Origin: Burkholderia sp. Ac-20365
GTDB lineage: Bacteria; Pseudomonadota; Gammaproteobacteria; Burkholderiales; Burkholderiaceae
NCBI RefSeq assembly: GCF_017104715.1
Contig: NZ_JAAGPI010000001.1
Location: 186,001 to 250,000 of the forward strand
Direction: 5' to 3'
DNA: 64,000 bases
Below, in pieces: positions 26,433-36,144 of the stretch (its first letter is position 1; each line of letters starts with the position of its first letter). The notes below the pieces were generated by a model. That model did no database searches and was not told where the DNA came from. It saw only the letters and a program-made list of their open reading frames with translations. Both the position numbers and the translations under genes were made by a program.

Positions 26433-27314
26433 ATGAAGACCAATCTGTTCAAGTCGCTGGTTGCGAAACTGACTGTCTCGACAGTCGTGGCGATGAGCGT
26501 CGGCGCGGGCCACGCACTCGCCGCCGAGCCGATCAAGATGGCAGTCACCAACTGGGCAGACGTTCTCGCTGTCGCCAACGTGGCCAAGTACGCGCTCGAA
26601 ACGAGCCTCAAGCAGCCCGTGCAGTTCGTGCAGGCGGATATCGGCATCCAGTACCAGGGCGTTGCGCGCGGCGACCTCGACATCATGGTGGGCGGATGGC
26701 TGCCCGTCACGCACGGCGCCTACTACGCGAAGTACAAGAACGACATGGACGATGTCGGCGTGATCTACACGGGCGGCAAGAACGGTTGGGCGGTGCCTGC
26801 CTATATTCCCGAGTCGCAGGTCGCGACGATTTCCGACCTCGAAAAGCCGGATGTGAAGAGCAAGCTGAACGGCACGATTCAGGGTATCGAACCTGGCGGC
26901 GGTCTGATGCAGGCTTCAGAGAAGGCCATCAAGGCTTATGACCTGAACGGCTACAACCTGCAATCGTCGAGCGAGGCGGGCATGCTGGCTGGCGTGTCGC
27001 GTGCCTATCAGTCGAAGCAGTGGATTGTCGCGACGGTGTGGAGCCCGCACTGGCTGTTCCAGAAGTGGCAGATGCGCTACCTGAAAGATCCGAAGGGCAC
27101 GCTCGGCGGCGAGGAACAGGTGCACGCATTCGCATCGAAGCAGTTCGCTACCAAATTTCCCCGTGCTGACGTGTTCTTCAAGCACTTCAAGCTGACGCTC
27201 GCCGACGTCGAAGCGATCGAATTTGAAGGCAACAGTACGAACGACTACGCGACGGCTGCCAAGAAATTCGTCGATGCACACCCGGAAAAGCTGAAGGCCT
27301 GGCTGCAGCAGTAA
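26433..27314 (+). CDS. proX: Glycine betaine-type ABC substrate-binding protein (ProX-like)
   Basis: A 293-residue periplasmic receptor with a signal peptide ending at GHALAAEP. The OpuAC domain follows (KMAVTNWADVLAVANV, GDLDIMVGGWLPVTHGAYYA, GLMQASEKAIKAYDLNGY). Trp residues at NWAD, GGWLP and the WSPHWLFQKW segment could form the aromatic box that binds a quaternary ammonium group. GGAG lies 7 nt upstream of ATG 26433. It completes the ProVWX set, 98 bp after the permease. Confidence 0.93.
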   Translation: MKTNLFKSLVAKLTVSTVVAMSVGAGHALAAEPIKMAVTNWADVLAVANVAKYALETSLKQPVQFVQADIGIQYQGVARGDLDIMVGGWLPVTHGAYYAKYKNDMDDVGVIYTGGKNGWAVPAYIPESQVATISDLEKPDVKSKLNGTIQGIEPGGGLMQASEKAIKAYDLNGYNLQSSSEAGMLAGVSRAYQSKQWIVATVWSPHWLFQKWQMRYLKDPKGTLGGEEQVHAFASKQFATKFPRADVFFKHFKLTLADVEAIEFEGNSTNDYATAAKKFVDAHPEKLKAWLQQ

Positions 27315-27395
27315 GCCTTACAGCATTGCGCATCGCATCAACTGGTTTGTGCCGTCTTGCACTACATGCTTCACGAATTTTCCCGGAGTAACCAC

Positions 27396-28691
27396 GTGAA
27401 CGAGAACTCGCGCTTTTTTGCAGAAACGCTCCAGAGCCGCGACCCTGTCATCGCATCGGAGATTGCGCTGGAATTGCGCCGCCAGCAAACGCAGATCGAA
27501 TTGATCGCTTCCGAAAACATAGTCTCAGCGGCCGTGATGGAAGCACAAGGCACGGTGCTGACCAACAAGTACGCGGAAGGTTATCCGTCGAAGCGGTATT
27601 ACGGCGGCTGCGAACATGTGGATCGCGTCGAGGCGCTCGCCATCGATCGCGTGAAAGCGCTGTTCGAAGCGGAATTCGCCAACGTGCAGCCGCATTCGGG
27701 TGCACAGGCGAATGGCGCGGTCATGCTCGCGCTGGTCAAGCCAGGCGAAACGGTGATGGGCATGTCGCTCGATGCGGGCGGGCATCTGACGCACGGCGCG
27801 CGCCCCGCGCTGTCCGGCAAGTGGTTCAACGCAGTGCAATATGGCGTGAGCCCGGACACGTATCGCATCGACTATGACCAGGTGCGCCGTCTTGCCGAAG
27901 AGCATCGGCCGAAGCTGATTATCGCGGGCTATTCGGCGTATCCGCGTGCGCTGGACTTCGCCGCGTTCCGCGATATCGCCGATAGCGTGGGCGCGCTGCT
28001 GATGGTCGATATGGCGCACATCGCCGGCATCGTCGCGGCAGGCCGGCACGAGAACCCGGTTCAATACGCAGACGTCGTGACGTCGACGACGCACAAAACG
28101 CTGCGCGGGCCGCGCGGCGGCTTCATCCTCACCAACAACGGCGACATCGCGAAGAAGATCAATTCGGCTGTGTTTCCCGGCTTGCAGGGCGGCCCGCTGA
28201 TGCATGTGATCGCGGGCAAGGCGGTTGCGTTCGGCGAAGCACTGCGCCCTGAATTCACGGCGTATATTGATCAGGTGCTGCGCAACGCGCAGGCGCTCGG
28301 CAATGTGCTCAAGTCGGGCGGCGTGAACCTCGTGACGGGCGGAACGGACAACCATCTGCTGCTGGTCGATCTGCGCTCGAAAGGTCTGACGGGAACGCAG
28401 ACGGAGAAAGCACTGGAGCGCGCGGGTATCACCTGCAACAAGAACGGCATCCCGTTCGATACGGAAAACCCGACGGTCACGTCCGGCATTCGCCTCGGCA
28501 CGCCGGCAGGTACGACACGCGGCTTCGGCACTGCGCAGTTCGAGCAGATCGGCCAGATGATTCTGGAAGTGCTGACTTCACTGGAACGGGAGCCCAGCGG
28601 CGATGAACAGGTGGAACGCGCCGTACGCAGCCGCGTGCGGGACCTGTGCAACCAGTTCCCGATCTATTCGCATGCGGAAGCGCTTGTCTAA
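27396..28691 (+). CDS. glyA: Serine hydroxymethyltransferase (GlyA family)
   Basis: A 431-residue PLP enzyme. The cofactor lysine is Lys234 in [32 protein letters not shown] and [13 protein letters not shown] are further family signatures. It normally interconverts serine and glycine with tetrahydrofolate, and also cleaves beta-hydroxy amino acids. I chose GTG 27396 because GGAG lies 7 nt upstream. Its place between a betaine-type importer and catabolic genes suggests a specialised second copy rather than the housekeeping GlyA, which I would expect elsewhere in the genome. Confidence 0.92.
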   Translation: MNENSRFFAETLQSRDPVIASEIALELRRQQTQIELIASENIVSAAVMEAQGTVLTNKYAEGYPSKRYYGGCEHVDRVEALAIDRVKALFEAEFANVQPHSGAQANGAVMLALVKPGETVMGMSLDAGGHLTHGARPALSGKWFNAVQYGVSPDTYRIDYDQVRRLAEEHRPKLIIAGYSAYPRALDFAAFRDIADSVGALLMVDMAHIAGIVAAGRHENPVQYADVVTSTTHKTLRGPRGGFILTNNGDIAKKINSAVFPGLQGGPLMHVIAGKAVAFGEALRPEFTAYIDQVLRNAQALGNVLKSGGVNLVTGGTDNHLLLVDLRSKGLTGTQTEKALERAGITCNKNGIPFDTENPTVTSGIRLGTPAGTTRGFGTAQFEQIGQMILEVLTSLEREPSGDEQVERAVRSRVRDLCNQFPIYSHAEALV

Positions 28692-28767
28692 GCGACGCCG
28701 CTGATTCAACCGACCGCGGCACGCAGTTTCGCGCGCCGCAAGTGCAATTACTCAAGAGAGAACCGAC

Positions 28768-29655
28768 ATGAGCTTCGAGGGAGTCCACACACCGCTCGTC
28801 ACCCCGTTCAAGGCCGATGGCGAGATCGATCACGTTCTGCTCGGCAAGCACGCCGCGAATCTCGCGGGCCGCGTTTCCGGCCTCGGCATTGGCGGCACGA
28901 CGGGCGAATACTACGCGCTGAGTTTCGACGAGCGCGTGGAGACCTTCAACACTGTCGCCGAAGCAGCGGGCGGCAAGTCGTATCTGACGGCGGGCATCAA
29001 CGCCACGACGACGAAAGAGGTGATCCGCCTCGGTCAGGAAGCGAAGCGTGCGGGCCTCAACGCGCTGCTGCTCGCCGCGCCGTATTACGCGCAGCCGACG
29101 CAGGAAGAACTGCTGGCCCATCTGCTGAAGGTGGACGACGCGCTCGACATGCCCGTGATGCTGTACAACTTCCCGGCGCGCACCGGCACGGCAATCGGCG
29201 ACGACGTGCTGTCGAAACTGCTCGAACGCTCCAACTTCATCGCGATGAAGGAAAGCACCGGCGACATTTCGCATCTGCATCACCTCGCCACGCACTTCAA
29301 GGACCGTCTGGTGCTGAGCTGCGGCATGGACGATCAGGCACTCGAATTCTTCGTGTGGGGCGCAAAGAGCTGGGTGGGCGGCGCGTCCAATTTCCTGCCG
29401 GAAGCACATACCGCGCTGTTCGATGCCTGCGTAAAGCAAGGCGATTTCACGACCGGCCGACAGTTGATGGCGCAATTGCTGCCCGTGCTCGAGCTGCTGG
29501 AGCGCAGCGGCAAGTTCATCCAGTACGTTCGATACGGCTGCGAACTGGCGGGCACGCCCGTCGGTGCGGCACGCGCGCCGCTCGGCACGCTCGATGAAGA
29601 AGAACGCAGCACGTTTGCAAAGCTCGTTCGCCCATTGTTGCGCAACGCTCAGTAA
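28768..29655 (+). CDS. DapA/NAL-family lyase or deaminase
   Basis: A 295-residue TIM-barrel class-I aldolase. By direct count it keeps the dihydrodipicolinate-synthase residues Thr44, Thr45, Tyr133, Arg138 (YNFPARTG) and the Schiff-base Lys161 (AMKESTGD). The conserved Arg indicates a keto- or imino-acid carboxylate substrate. Between an importer, an amine oxidase and an aldehyde dehydrogenase, a degradative role is more likely than lysine synthesis, for example opening a cyclic imino acid as the pyrroline-hydroxycarboxylate deaminase does. AGAGAG precedes ATG 28768. Confidence 0.88.
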   Translation: MSFEGVHTPLVTPFKADGEIDHVLLGKHAANLAGRVSGLGIGGTTGEYYALSFDERVETFNTVAEAAGGKSYLTAGINATTTKEVIRLGQEAKRAGLNALLLAAPYYAQPTQEELLAHLLKVDDALDMPVMLYNFPARTGTAIGDDVLSKLLERSNFIAMKESTGDISHLHHLATHFKDRLVLSCGMDDQALEFFVWGAKSWVGGASNFLPEAHTALFDACVKQGDFTTGRQLMAQLLPVLELLERSGKFIQYVRYGCELAGTPVGAARAPLGTLDEEERSTFAKLVRPLLRNAQ

Positions 29656-29661
29656 ATCTGC

Positions 29662-30993
29662 ATGGCCTCGAAACTGGAATTCGCGCGGTTTCCCGCTCCC
29701 GACGGCGTCAACGGATGGTGGGAAAGCCTGCCGCCGCCCAAGCCTGCCGTCGCGGTGTCGTCGGAACGCCGCTATGACTGGGTCGTGGTCGGTGGCGGCA
29801 TTACGGGCTTGTGCGCGGCCCGGCGGCTTGCCGAGCTTGCACCCGATGCGTCGATTGCGCTTGTCGAGGCGGATCGCATCGGGCGCACGACGGCTGGGCG
29901 CAATTCCGGCTTTTTCGTCGATCTGCCGCACGACATCAGCAGCGAGAGCTATTCGCGCAGCGTGGAAGCGGACAAGGCGGATGTGCGCTTCCAGCGTCAC
30001 GGTATCGACTATGTGCGCTCGGCGGTGAAGGCGCACAAGATCGAGTGTGACTGGCGCGACGACGGGAAATTTCATGCGTCGGTGAATCGCAAGGGACACG
30101 CGGCGCTCGCGCATTTTGCCGAAGGGCTGGAGCGCATCGACGAAGCCTTCGAATGGCTGGACAAAGCCGCTATTACGAAGGTCACGGGCACGGACTTCTA
30201 TGAAGGCGCGCTGTTCACGCCCGGATGCAGCACGGTGCAGCCCGCGGCTTTGATGCGCGGTCTTGCTGCGTCCTTGCCCGCCAATGTGCAGGTTTTCGAA
30301 CTCAGCGCAGTCAAGCGTATCGAGGACGAAGGGCTAACGAAGGTGCTGACTTTCGCGGACGGCAAGATCGTCGCGAAGCGCGTGATTCTCTGCACGAATG
30401 CGTACGCTGCGACGTTCGGCGGTCATCCGAACGGATTGTTGCCCGTGTACACGTTCGCATCGATGACGCGCGTGATGAACCCTGACGAAGTCAAACGGTT
30501 GGGCGGCACGCGTTCATGGTCGCTGATTCCCGCCGACCCGATGGGCTCGACCGTGCGCCGTCTGGCTACCGACCGCATCTGCGTGCGCAATCACTTCGCG
30601 TTCCGGCCGAACCTCGAAGTATCGCAAGCCGATCTGGCAAAAGCGAAGAGTCTGCATCAACGCTCCTTCGACCGGCGCTTTCCGATGCTGAAGGACGTCG
30701 AACTCGAATACACGTGGGGCGGTCCGCTGTGCCTGTCGGCGAATAACGGCGCGCTTTTCGGGCGCAGGGCCGATGGCGTGTTCGAAGCGGTCGGATGCAA
30801 TGGTCTGGGTCTTAGCCGCGGTTCGGCGTCCGGCAAGCTGATTGCCGAATACGCGCTTGGTCAGTCAAGCGATCTCGTGCGCCAGCTTCTGAACCAGCCG
30901 CATCCGCGTTCGCTGCCCGTGCGGCCAATTGCCGATGTCGCCGTGTCGGCGGCCATCTGGGTCAAGGAATTTTCGGCGGGAGCCGAGCTTTAA
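29662..30993 (+). CDS. FAD-dependent amine/amino-acid oxidoreductase (DAO family)
   Basis: A 443-residue flavoenzyme. The dinucleotide motif is VVVGGGITGLCAARRLAE (about residues 36-54), and an ERSGRNSG-like motif reads GRTTAGRNSGFFVD. The C-terminal FAD segment reads EAVGCNGLGLSRGSASGKLIA. It resembles PuuB, OrdL and pipecolate-oxidase proteins that oxidise secondary amines to imines. It begins 6 nt after the DapA-like stop and is followed 17 nt later by an aldehyde dehydrogenase, the classic oxidase/dehydrogenase pair. Substrate unknown. Confidence 0.9.
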   Translation: MASKLEFARFPAPDGVNGWWESLPPPKPAVAVSSERRYDWVVVGGGITGLCAARRLAELAPDASIALVEADRIGRTTAGRNSGFFVDLPHDISSESYSRSVEADKADVRFQRHGIDYVRSAVKAHKIECDWRDDGKFHASVNRKGHAALAHFAEGLERIDEAFEWLDKAAITKVTGTDFYEGALFTPGCSTVQPAALMRGLAASLPANVQVFELSAVKRIEDEGLTKVLTFADGKIVAKRVILCTNAYAATFGGHPNGLLPVYTFASMTRVMNPDEVKRLGGTRSWSLIPADPMGSTVRRLATDRICVRNHFAFRPNLEVSQADLAKAKSLHQRSFDRRFPMLKDVELEYTWGGPLCLSANNGALFGRRADGVFEAVGCNGLGLSRGSASGKLIAEYALGQSSDLVRQLLNQPHPRSLPVRPIADVAVSAAIWVKEFSAGAEL

Positions 30994-31010
30994 ATCTGTG
31001 AGGACAGGAC

Positions 31011-32504
31011 ATGACGACGTATCAGGAATGGAAGCAGAAAGCGGACGCCTTGTCGCTCGACGGCAGAGCCTTTATCGCGGGTGAACGCGCAAACGCGGCG
31101 TCGAATGAGACCTTCGCGACGCTCAATCCTTCGACAGGCAAAGTACTCGCCGATATCGCCAAGTGCGATGCGAAAGATATCGATCGCGCTGTGACGGCGG
31201 CGCGAGACGCGTTCGAATCGGGCGTGTGGTCGAAGGCCGCGCCTGCGCAGCGCAAGGCGGTGCTGCTGCGCCTCGCGCAACTGATCGACGAGAACGCCGA
31301 CGAACTGGCGCTGCTCGAAGCACTCGAAGCCGGCAAGCCGATCAGCGAATGCATGGGACTGGACATCCCCGAGTCGGCGGCGTGCATCCGCTGGCATGCG
31401 GAAGTGACCGACAAGCGTTACGACGCGCTGTCGCCGTCGGGCGCGAGTGTCGTCAGCATGATTACGCGCGAGCCGATTGGCGTTGTCGGCGCGGTGCTGC
31501 CGTGGAATTTTCCGGCGCTGATGCTTGCGTGGAAAATCGGACCGGCGCTGTCGGTCGGCAATAGCGTGATCGTGAAGCCGGCCGAACAGACCTCGCTATC
31601 GACGCTGCGTATCGCCGATCTCGCGCAGGAAGCGGGCGTGCCGGCCGGTGTGTTCAGCGTGGTGACGGGCTTCGGCGAAAGCGCGGGGCAGGCGTTGGGC
31701 CGCCACGCCGATGTCGATCTCGTGGCGTTCACCGGCTCGACGGAAACGGGCAAACGGTTCTTGCATTACTCGGCGGACACCAACCTGAAGCGCGTGGTGC
31801 TCGAATGCGGCGGCAAGAATCCGCAAGTCGTGTTGCCGGACGTTGCGAATCTCGATGCCGTTGCCGAGCAGGCCGTTGCCGCTGCATTCTGGAACATGGG
31901 CGAGAACTGTAGCGCGGGCTCGCGAATCCTGGTGCCTGCTTCTCTGAAAGCAAGCCTGCTCGAAAAAGTACTGGCGGTACTCGAAGGCTGGAAGACGGGC
32001 GATCCGCTCGACCCCGACGTCAAGCTCGGTTCGCTGATCGAGCAGAAGCACTTTGAAAAGGTGCTCGCGCACATCGAAAAGGCGAAGGCGGAAGGGGCAC
32101 GCCTCGTGTGCGGCGGCAAGGCGACGCGCGCGGAGTCGGGCGGCTGGTTCGTCGAGCCGACCATCTTCGATAACGTGACGCCGGAAATGAGCATCGCGCG
32201 CGACGAAGTGTTCGGCCCCGTGGTGTGCTTCGTCGAATATGCGGACGTGGATGAAGCCGTGCGGATCGCCAACGACACCTGCTATGGCCTCGCGGCTTCG
32301 CTGTGGACCGACAACGTGAACAACGCGCACAAGGTCGCGGCGCGGATTCGCGCGGGCACCGTTACGGTGAACTGCTTCGGCGAGGGCGACCTGTCGACGC
32401 CGTTCGGCGGGTTCAAGCAATCGGGCTTCGGCGGACGCGACAAATCGGTTTACGCGCACGACCAGTACTGCGAGCTGAAGACCACCTGGTTGAAGCTCGA
32501 CTAG
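31011..32504 (+). CDS. NAD(P)-dependent aldehyde dehydrogenase (PuuC-like)
   Basis: A 497-residue ALDH with Asn166 (LPWNFPA), the general base Glu265 (LECGGK) and the catalytic Cys300 (NMGENCSAGSR). The closing segment (FGGFKQSGFGGRDKSVYAHD) is typical of the PuuC/AldH group acting on omega-aminoaldehydes and semialdehydes. AGGACAGG precedes ATG 31011. Followed 23 bp later by an intrinsic terminator, so it ends the catabolic operon that starts at proV or glyA. Confidence 0.94.
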   Translation: MTTYQEWKQKADALSLDGRAFIAGERANAASNETFATLNPSTGKVLADIAKCDAKDIDRAVTAARDAFESGVWSKAAPAQRKAVLLRLAQLIDENADELALLEALEAGKPISECMGLDIPESAACIRWHAEVTDKRYDALSPSGASVVSMITREPIGVVGAVLPWNFPALMLAWKIGPALSVGNSVIVKPAEQTSLSTLRIADLAQEAGVPAGVFSVVTGFGESAGQALGRHADVDLVAFTGSTETGKRFLHYSADTNLKRVVLECGGKNPQVVLPDVANLDAVAEQAVAAAFWNMGENCSAGSRILVPASLKASLLEKVLAVLEGWKTGDPLDPDVKLGSLIEQKHFEKVLAHIEKAKAEGARLVCGGKATRAESGGWFVEPTIFDNVTPEMSIARDEVFGPVVCFVEYADVDEAVRIANDTCYGLAASLWTDNVNNAHKVAARIRAGTVTVNCFGEGDLSTPFGGFKQSGFGGRDKSVYAHDQYCELKTTWLKLD

Positions 32505-32526
32505 ACTGGTTGAATGTGCAACGCCA

Positions 32527-32551
32527 ACCCGGCCGCTCAGGCCGGGTTTTT
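32527..32551 (+). terminator. Intrinsic terminator after the aldehyde dehydrogenase
   Basis: CCCGGCC (32528-32534) and GGCCGGG (32540-32546) form a 7-bp GC stem with a 5-nt loop (GCTCA) and five T. It separates the catabolic genes from proC, which starts 23 nt later. Confidence 0.9.
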
Positions 32552-32573
32552 CCACAACTCAACGCGGAACACC

Positions 32574-33344
32574 ATGCGACTAGGATTCATCGGAACGGGC
32601 ACGATCACACAGGCAGTCGTGACGGGCATGCTGAAATTCGGCGTGCCGTTCGACCAGATATCGCTGTCGCCTCGCAACGCGAAAACGGCCGCTGAACTGG
32701 CCGCGCGTGACGGGCGTATTCACGTCTGCTCGAGCAATCAGGAAGTGCTTCAGCATTCGGACGTCGTGTGTCTTGCGGTGGTGCCGCAGATCGCGTCGGA
32801 AGTATTGCGCGAACTCGATTTCGACGCGCGTCATCATGTGATCAGCTTCATGGCGGGCGTTTCGCTGGAACAGTTGCGCGGCCTTGTTCGTACGGGCGGC
32901 AAGATTGCGCGTGCCGTGCCGCTGCCCGCCGTGGCGGAGGGTAAGGGCAGCACGGCAATCTGTCCCGCCGACGAGGTCGCCCGCGCGATTTTCGCGCCGC
33001 TGGGCAAAGCCGTCGAAGTGGACAGTGAAGACAAGTTCGATGCGCTATCGGCCGTGACGGCGACGATGGCGAGCTTCTACGCGGTACTCGAAACGCAGGC
33101 ATCGTGGCTTGTGCAACAAGGGCTCGACTATGCCGACGCGCGTGCATTTTTGTCCGGCTACTGTGTGGGCCTCGCTCACGACACGACACGCACCGACGCG
33201 CCGTTCGCAGCGATGGTGCAGCACTCCATGACACCGGGCGGCATCAATGAACAGGTGCACGCCGAGCTTTCGCGCCGCGGCGCTTACGCGTGTTACAGCG
33301 ACGCGCTCGACGGCGTGCTGCGGCGAATCAGCGGACGCGCGTGA
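32574..33344 (+). CDS. Pyrroline-5-carboxylate reductase family protein (ProC-like)
   Basis: A 256-residue NAD(P)H-dependent imine reductase. It begins MRLGFIGTGTITQAVVTGML with the Rossmann GxGxxT fingerprint, then SFMAGVSLEQLRGL and ARAVPLPAVAEGKGSTAI, and ends with MTPGGINEQVHAELSRRGAY. The classic proline-synthesis ProC reads VRAMPNTPA at the equivalent point, so this is a divergent member (ARAVPLPAVAE) that may act on a related cyclic imine. It lies after a terminator but in line with the catabolic genes. Confidence 0.85.
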   Translation: MRLGFIGTGTITQAVVTGMLKFGVPFDQISLSPRNAKTAAELAARDGRIHVCSSNQEVLQHSDVVCLAVVPQIASEVLRELDFDARHHVISFMAGVSLEQLRGLVRTGGKIARAVPLPAVAEGKGSTAICPADEVARAIFAPLGKAVEVDSEDKFDALSAVTATMASFYAVLETQASWLVQQGLDYADARAFLSGYCVGLAHDTTRTDAPFAAMVQHSMTPGGINEQVHAELSRRGAYACYSDALDGVLRRISGRA

Positions 33345-33543
33345 CGAGCGGCGTCGAAGGCACAATGCGAGCACCGGCGGCGGATAATCATCAGATGCAG
33401 CACAGCGGTAAAGAAGGCGTCAGCGCACCCGGGTTGCCCGCCATTGCCAGTTGCCGGGAAGAATCGCACACTATTTTTAGCGCGGGCAACAAGAACCCGA
33501 CGCATCGCGGCCGCATTGCGCATCCGCTTCACAGGTGAAAGCC

Positions 33544-34548
33544 ATGCAAAAGAAACAGTTGTTCGCCGACCGGCTGCTCGCGCAGATGCCATCTTTGCGC
33601 GCGTTGCGCTGCTTCGTCACGGCCGCCCGCTACGAAAGCTTCACGCAGGCCGCCGAGGTGCTGTGCGTCACCCAGGCTGCGATCAGCCGCCAGATCAAGG
33701 AACTGGAAGATTCGCTGGAAGTCGCGCTGTTCGAGCGCACGGGCAGACATATCGCGCTGACCGACGCGGGGCGCATTCTGTACAACGCGTCCTATCTGTC
33801 GATCATGAACATCGCCGAAGCGGCCGAAGCCGTGCGCCGCACCGACCGGCATGCGCTGACGATCTGCGTGTCGCATACGTTCTCGGCGCTGTGGCTGTCG
33901 CTCCGGCTGCCGGCCTTTCGCAAGCGCTTTCCGGACATCCGTTTGCATGTGATGGTCACCGAGCATTTCATGGAGCTGGACGAGCTCATGGAACCCGACA
34001 TCATCATCACGAAGAATCCGCCGCGCCAGCCGGAGTACGAGATCGAGCCGCTCTTTCATGACGTGGTGTATCCCGTGTGCAGTCCGTCGTTTCATGAGCG
34101 GCATTTCCACGCGAGACAGCTAAAGCCGCTGGATCTGCTGTCGCATCCGACCTTGAACCTGTCGCTGCTGGGACGCGCGCAGGTTTGCGAGCACGTGGAC
34201 TGGCGCGTATGGCGCAACTGGTTCCAGCAGGGCGACGGCTCGGACCGGCTGGTCGAAAACGATCATCTGGAGAGCAACGACTACCGGCTGCTGGTCGCGC
34301 AGGCGGAAGCCGGCGAAGGCACGCTGCTCGGCTGGCATCACCTCGTGCATCGCCAGGTCGAACAGGGGCGGCTGTTGCGGCCCGTGCAGGATGCGCTCGA
34401 ATTCAACGACCGTCATCACTACCTGATCACGCACAAGAATGCGAAGCTGCGGCCCGAGTATCTGCAGTTCCGTGAATGGCTCGGCGAAGAAGTCGCCTCG
34501 ATGATGGGCGAATGGCGCAGCGTCGAAGCCGAAGCGGCGACGAAATAG
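33544..34548 (+). CDS. LysR-family regulator (GcvA-like)
   Basis: A 334-residue LysR regulator of the GcvA-like class: LRALRCFVTAARYESFTQAA, CVTQAAISRQIKELEDSL and ERTGRHIALTDAG form the HTH. The effector domain extends to about residue 320. AGGTGA lies 5 nt before ATG 33544. Placed between the catabolic genes and a GlxA-type regulator, it probably controls one of these groups. GcvA proteins often govern glycine or one-carbon genes, which would fit the SHMT nearby, but that link is inference. Confidence 0.9.
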   Translation: MQKKQLFADRLLAQMPSLRALRCFVTAARYESFTQAAEVLCVTQAAISRQIKELEDSLEVALFERTGRHIALTDAGRILYNASYLSIMNIAEAAEAVRRTDRHALTICVSHTFSALWLSLRLPAFRKRFPDIRLHVMVTEHFMELDELMEPDIIITKNPPRQPEYEIEPLFHDVVYPVCSPSFHERHFHARQLKPLDLLSHPTLNLSLLGRAQVCEHVDWRVWRNWFQQGDGSDRLVENDHLESNDYRLLVAQAEAGEGTLLGWHHLVHRQVEQGRLLRPVQDALEFNDRHHYLITHKNAKLRPEYLQFREWLGEEVASMMGEWRSVEAEAATK

Positions 34549-34566
34549 CGTATTGGCGCAAACGAC

Positions 34567-35643
34567 ATGAGCGGCCACGAGTCCCACAGCGTCGACGCAG
34601 GCAGCGCCATGTTGAGCGACGTCATGCACAACAGGGCCGGAACGGCGCGCCCATTGCGCTTTGGCATCGTGCTGTTGCCGAACTTCACGTTGACGGCGTT
34701 TTCGGGTTTCGTCGATCTGCTCCGACTGGCCAGCGACGAAGGCGATATGAGCCGCCCCGTGCGCTGTTCGTGGACGATCGTTGGCGAGTCGCTCGTGCCG
34801 GTGCGGGCGAGTTGCGGCATTCAGGTCACGCCGTGGATGACCTTCGACCAGGCGGGCGAGTTCGATTATGTCGTGGTCGTGGGCGGGCTGCTGCATTCGG
34901 GGCCGTCGGCAAGCAAGGCCACGTTGCAGTTCATCCAGCATGCCGCGAAAACGTCGGCGACGCTGGTCGGCATATGCACGGGCGTATTCGCGCTGATGCG
35001 TGCCGAAGTGATGGAAGGCTATCGCATCTGCGTGAGCTGGTTTCACTATTGGGATTTTGTCGAGCGCTTTCCGGGCGTGGATGAACGCACGCTGGTCGCA
35101 GACCGCCTGTTCGTGATCGACCGGCGACGCATTACGTGTTCTGGCGGACGCGCGTCGATCGACGTGGCGGCCGCGATTCTGCTGCGGCATGTCGAAGCGA
35201 CGATCGTGCAGAAGGCGCTGCGCATCATGCTGGTCGACGACGCGCAAAAGGGCAACGCGCCGCAGCCGCATCCGCCTGGACTCGAACCGGCCACGCATCC
35301 GAAGGTGCGGCGCGCGATCCTGCTGATGGAGCAGCACATCGGCCAGCCGTTGAGCCTCGCCGAACTCGCGCGTCGGCTGGAGATGTCGGTCAGGCAACTG
35401 GAGCGTCTGTTTGCCGCCGAGACGGGCAAGTCGCCGCATGCGTATGGGCGGCAGATTCGCATCCGCATGGCGTCGTGGCTGCTGACGAGCTCGGACCGCA
35501 CGGTGGCCGATATCGCCACGTCTTGCGGCTTTTCCGATGCATCGCACCTGGGCCGCGAGTTCAGGAAGGAATTCGGCGAGTCGCCCGTGGCTTATCGCGT
35601 GGCGCGTCCGCAAAGCCACTCGCCTGTGATGGCCGAAAGCTGA
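34567..35643 (+). CDS. GlxA-family AraC-type regulator with DJ-1/PfpI domain
   Basis: A 358-residue regulator. Residues about 35-215 form a class-I glutamine-amidotransferase-like (DJ-1/PfpI) domain with a Cys in LVGICTGVFALM. Residues about 255-350 form two AraC HTH motifs (LSLAELARRLEMSVRQLERL, TVADIATSCGFSDASHLGRE). This architecture is shared with GbdR, CdhR, SouR and ArgR of Pseudomonas, which respond to glycine betaine, carnitine, sarcosine or arginine. It therefore supports a quaternary-amine or amino-acid theme for the region. Confidence 0.92.
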   Translation: MSGHESHSVDAGSAMLSDVMHNRAGTARPLRFGIVLLPNFTLTAFSGFVDLLRLASDEGDMSRPVRCSWTIVGESLVPVRASCGIQVTPWMTFDQAGEFDYVVVVGGLLHSGPSASKATLQFIQHAAKTSATLVGICTGVFALMRAEVMEGYRICVSWFHYWDFVERFPGVDERTLVADRLFVIDRRRITCSGGRASIDVAAAILLRHVEATIVQKALRIMLVDDAQKGNAPQPHPPGLEPATHPKVRRAILLMEQHIGQPLSLAELARRLEMSVRQLERLFAAETGKSPHAYGRQIRIRMASWLLTSSDRTVADIATSCGFSDASHLGREFRKEFGESPVAYRVARPQSHSPVMAES

Positions 35644-35690
35644 ACCGCGCGCGGCGATCACGCACAACACGACTACAGGAACGATACGAC

Positions 35691-36101
35691 ATGACGGCAA
35701 CACAACTGACTGATGAAATGGTGCTCTTCGGTCTGAACGTCAAAGGCGCGCGCCGCTGGTATTCGATCGACGAGCGCGACTGGCGCCCGATGAAAATCGG
35801 CGAGACGGTGCTGTCTGGCTTCTTCTGGATCCCCGTCGCCGACGACGAAGGCGGCGCGTGGAGCAGCTACTGGATGCGCCTGCAGCCGGGCGCGCGTTCG
35901 TTCGAGCATCAGCATGATTCGACGGAACTCATCATGATCCTCGACGGCGTATTCACCGACGAAGACGGCACCGATTTCCTTCCGGGAAACACGGTGTGCT
36001 ACGCGGCGGGCTCGCGGCATAGCACGTCATCGGCGGAAGGCTGCACGGTGCTGGTGGTCGCTCACACTGGCTCGACGATCGTTTCTCGCGCACCGGTTTG
36101 A
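35691..36101 (+). CDS. Cupin-domain protein (ChrR/dioxygenase-like)
   Basis: A 136-residue single-domain cupin. The metal-binding motif is visible as FEHQHDSTELIMILDG (two His and a Glu), and the second motif as DFLPGNTVCYAAGSRHST. The likely metal is iron or zinc. Relatives include 2,4'-dihydroxyacetophenone dioxygenase-like and ChrR-like cupins. It stands alone between the GlxA-type regulator and an amino-acid-binding protein. The activity could be enzymatic or sensory. Confidence 0.82.
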   Translation: MTATQLTDEMVLFGLNVKGARRWYSIDERDWRPMKIGETVLSGFFWIPVADDEGGAWSSYWMRLQPGARSFEHQHDSTELIMILDGVFTDEDGTDFLPGNTVCYAAGSRHSTSSAEGCTVLVVAHTGSTIVSRAPV

Positions 36102-36144
36102 CAACCCGGCAACGCGTGACACGCTGGTAACAAGGAGTAAAACG

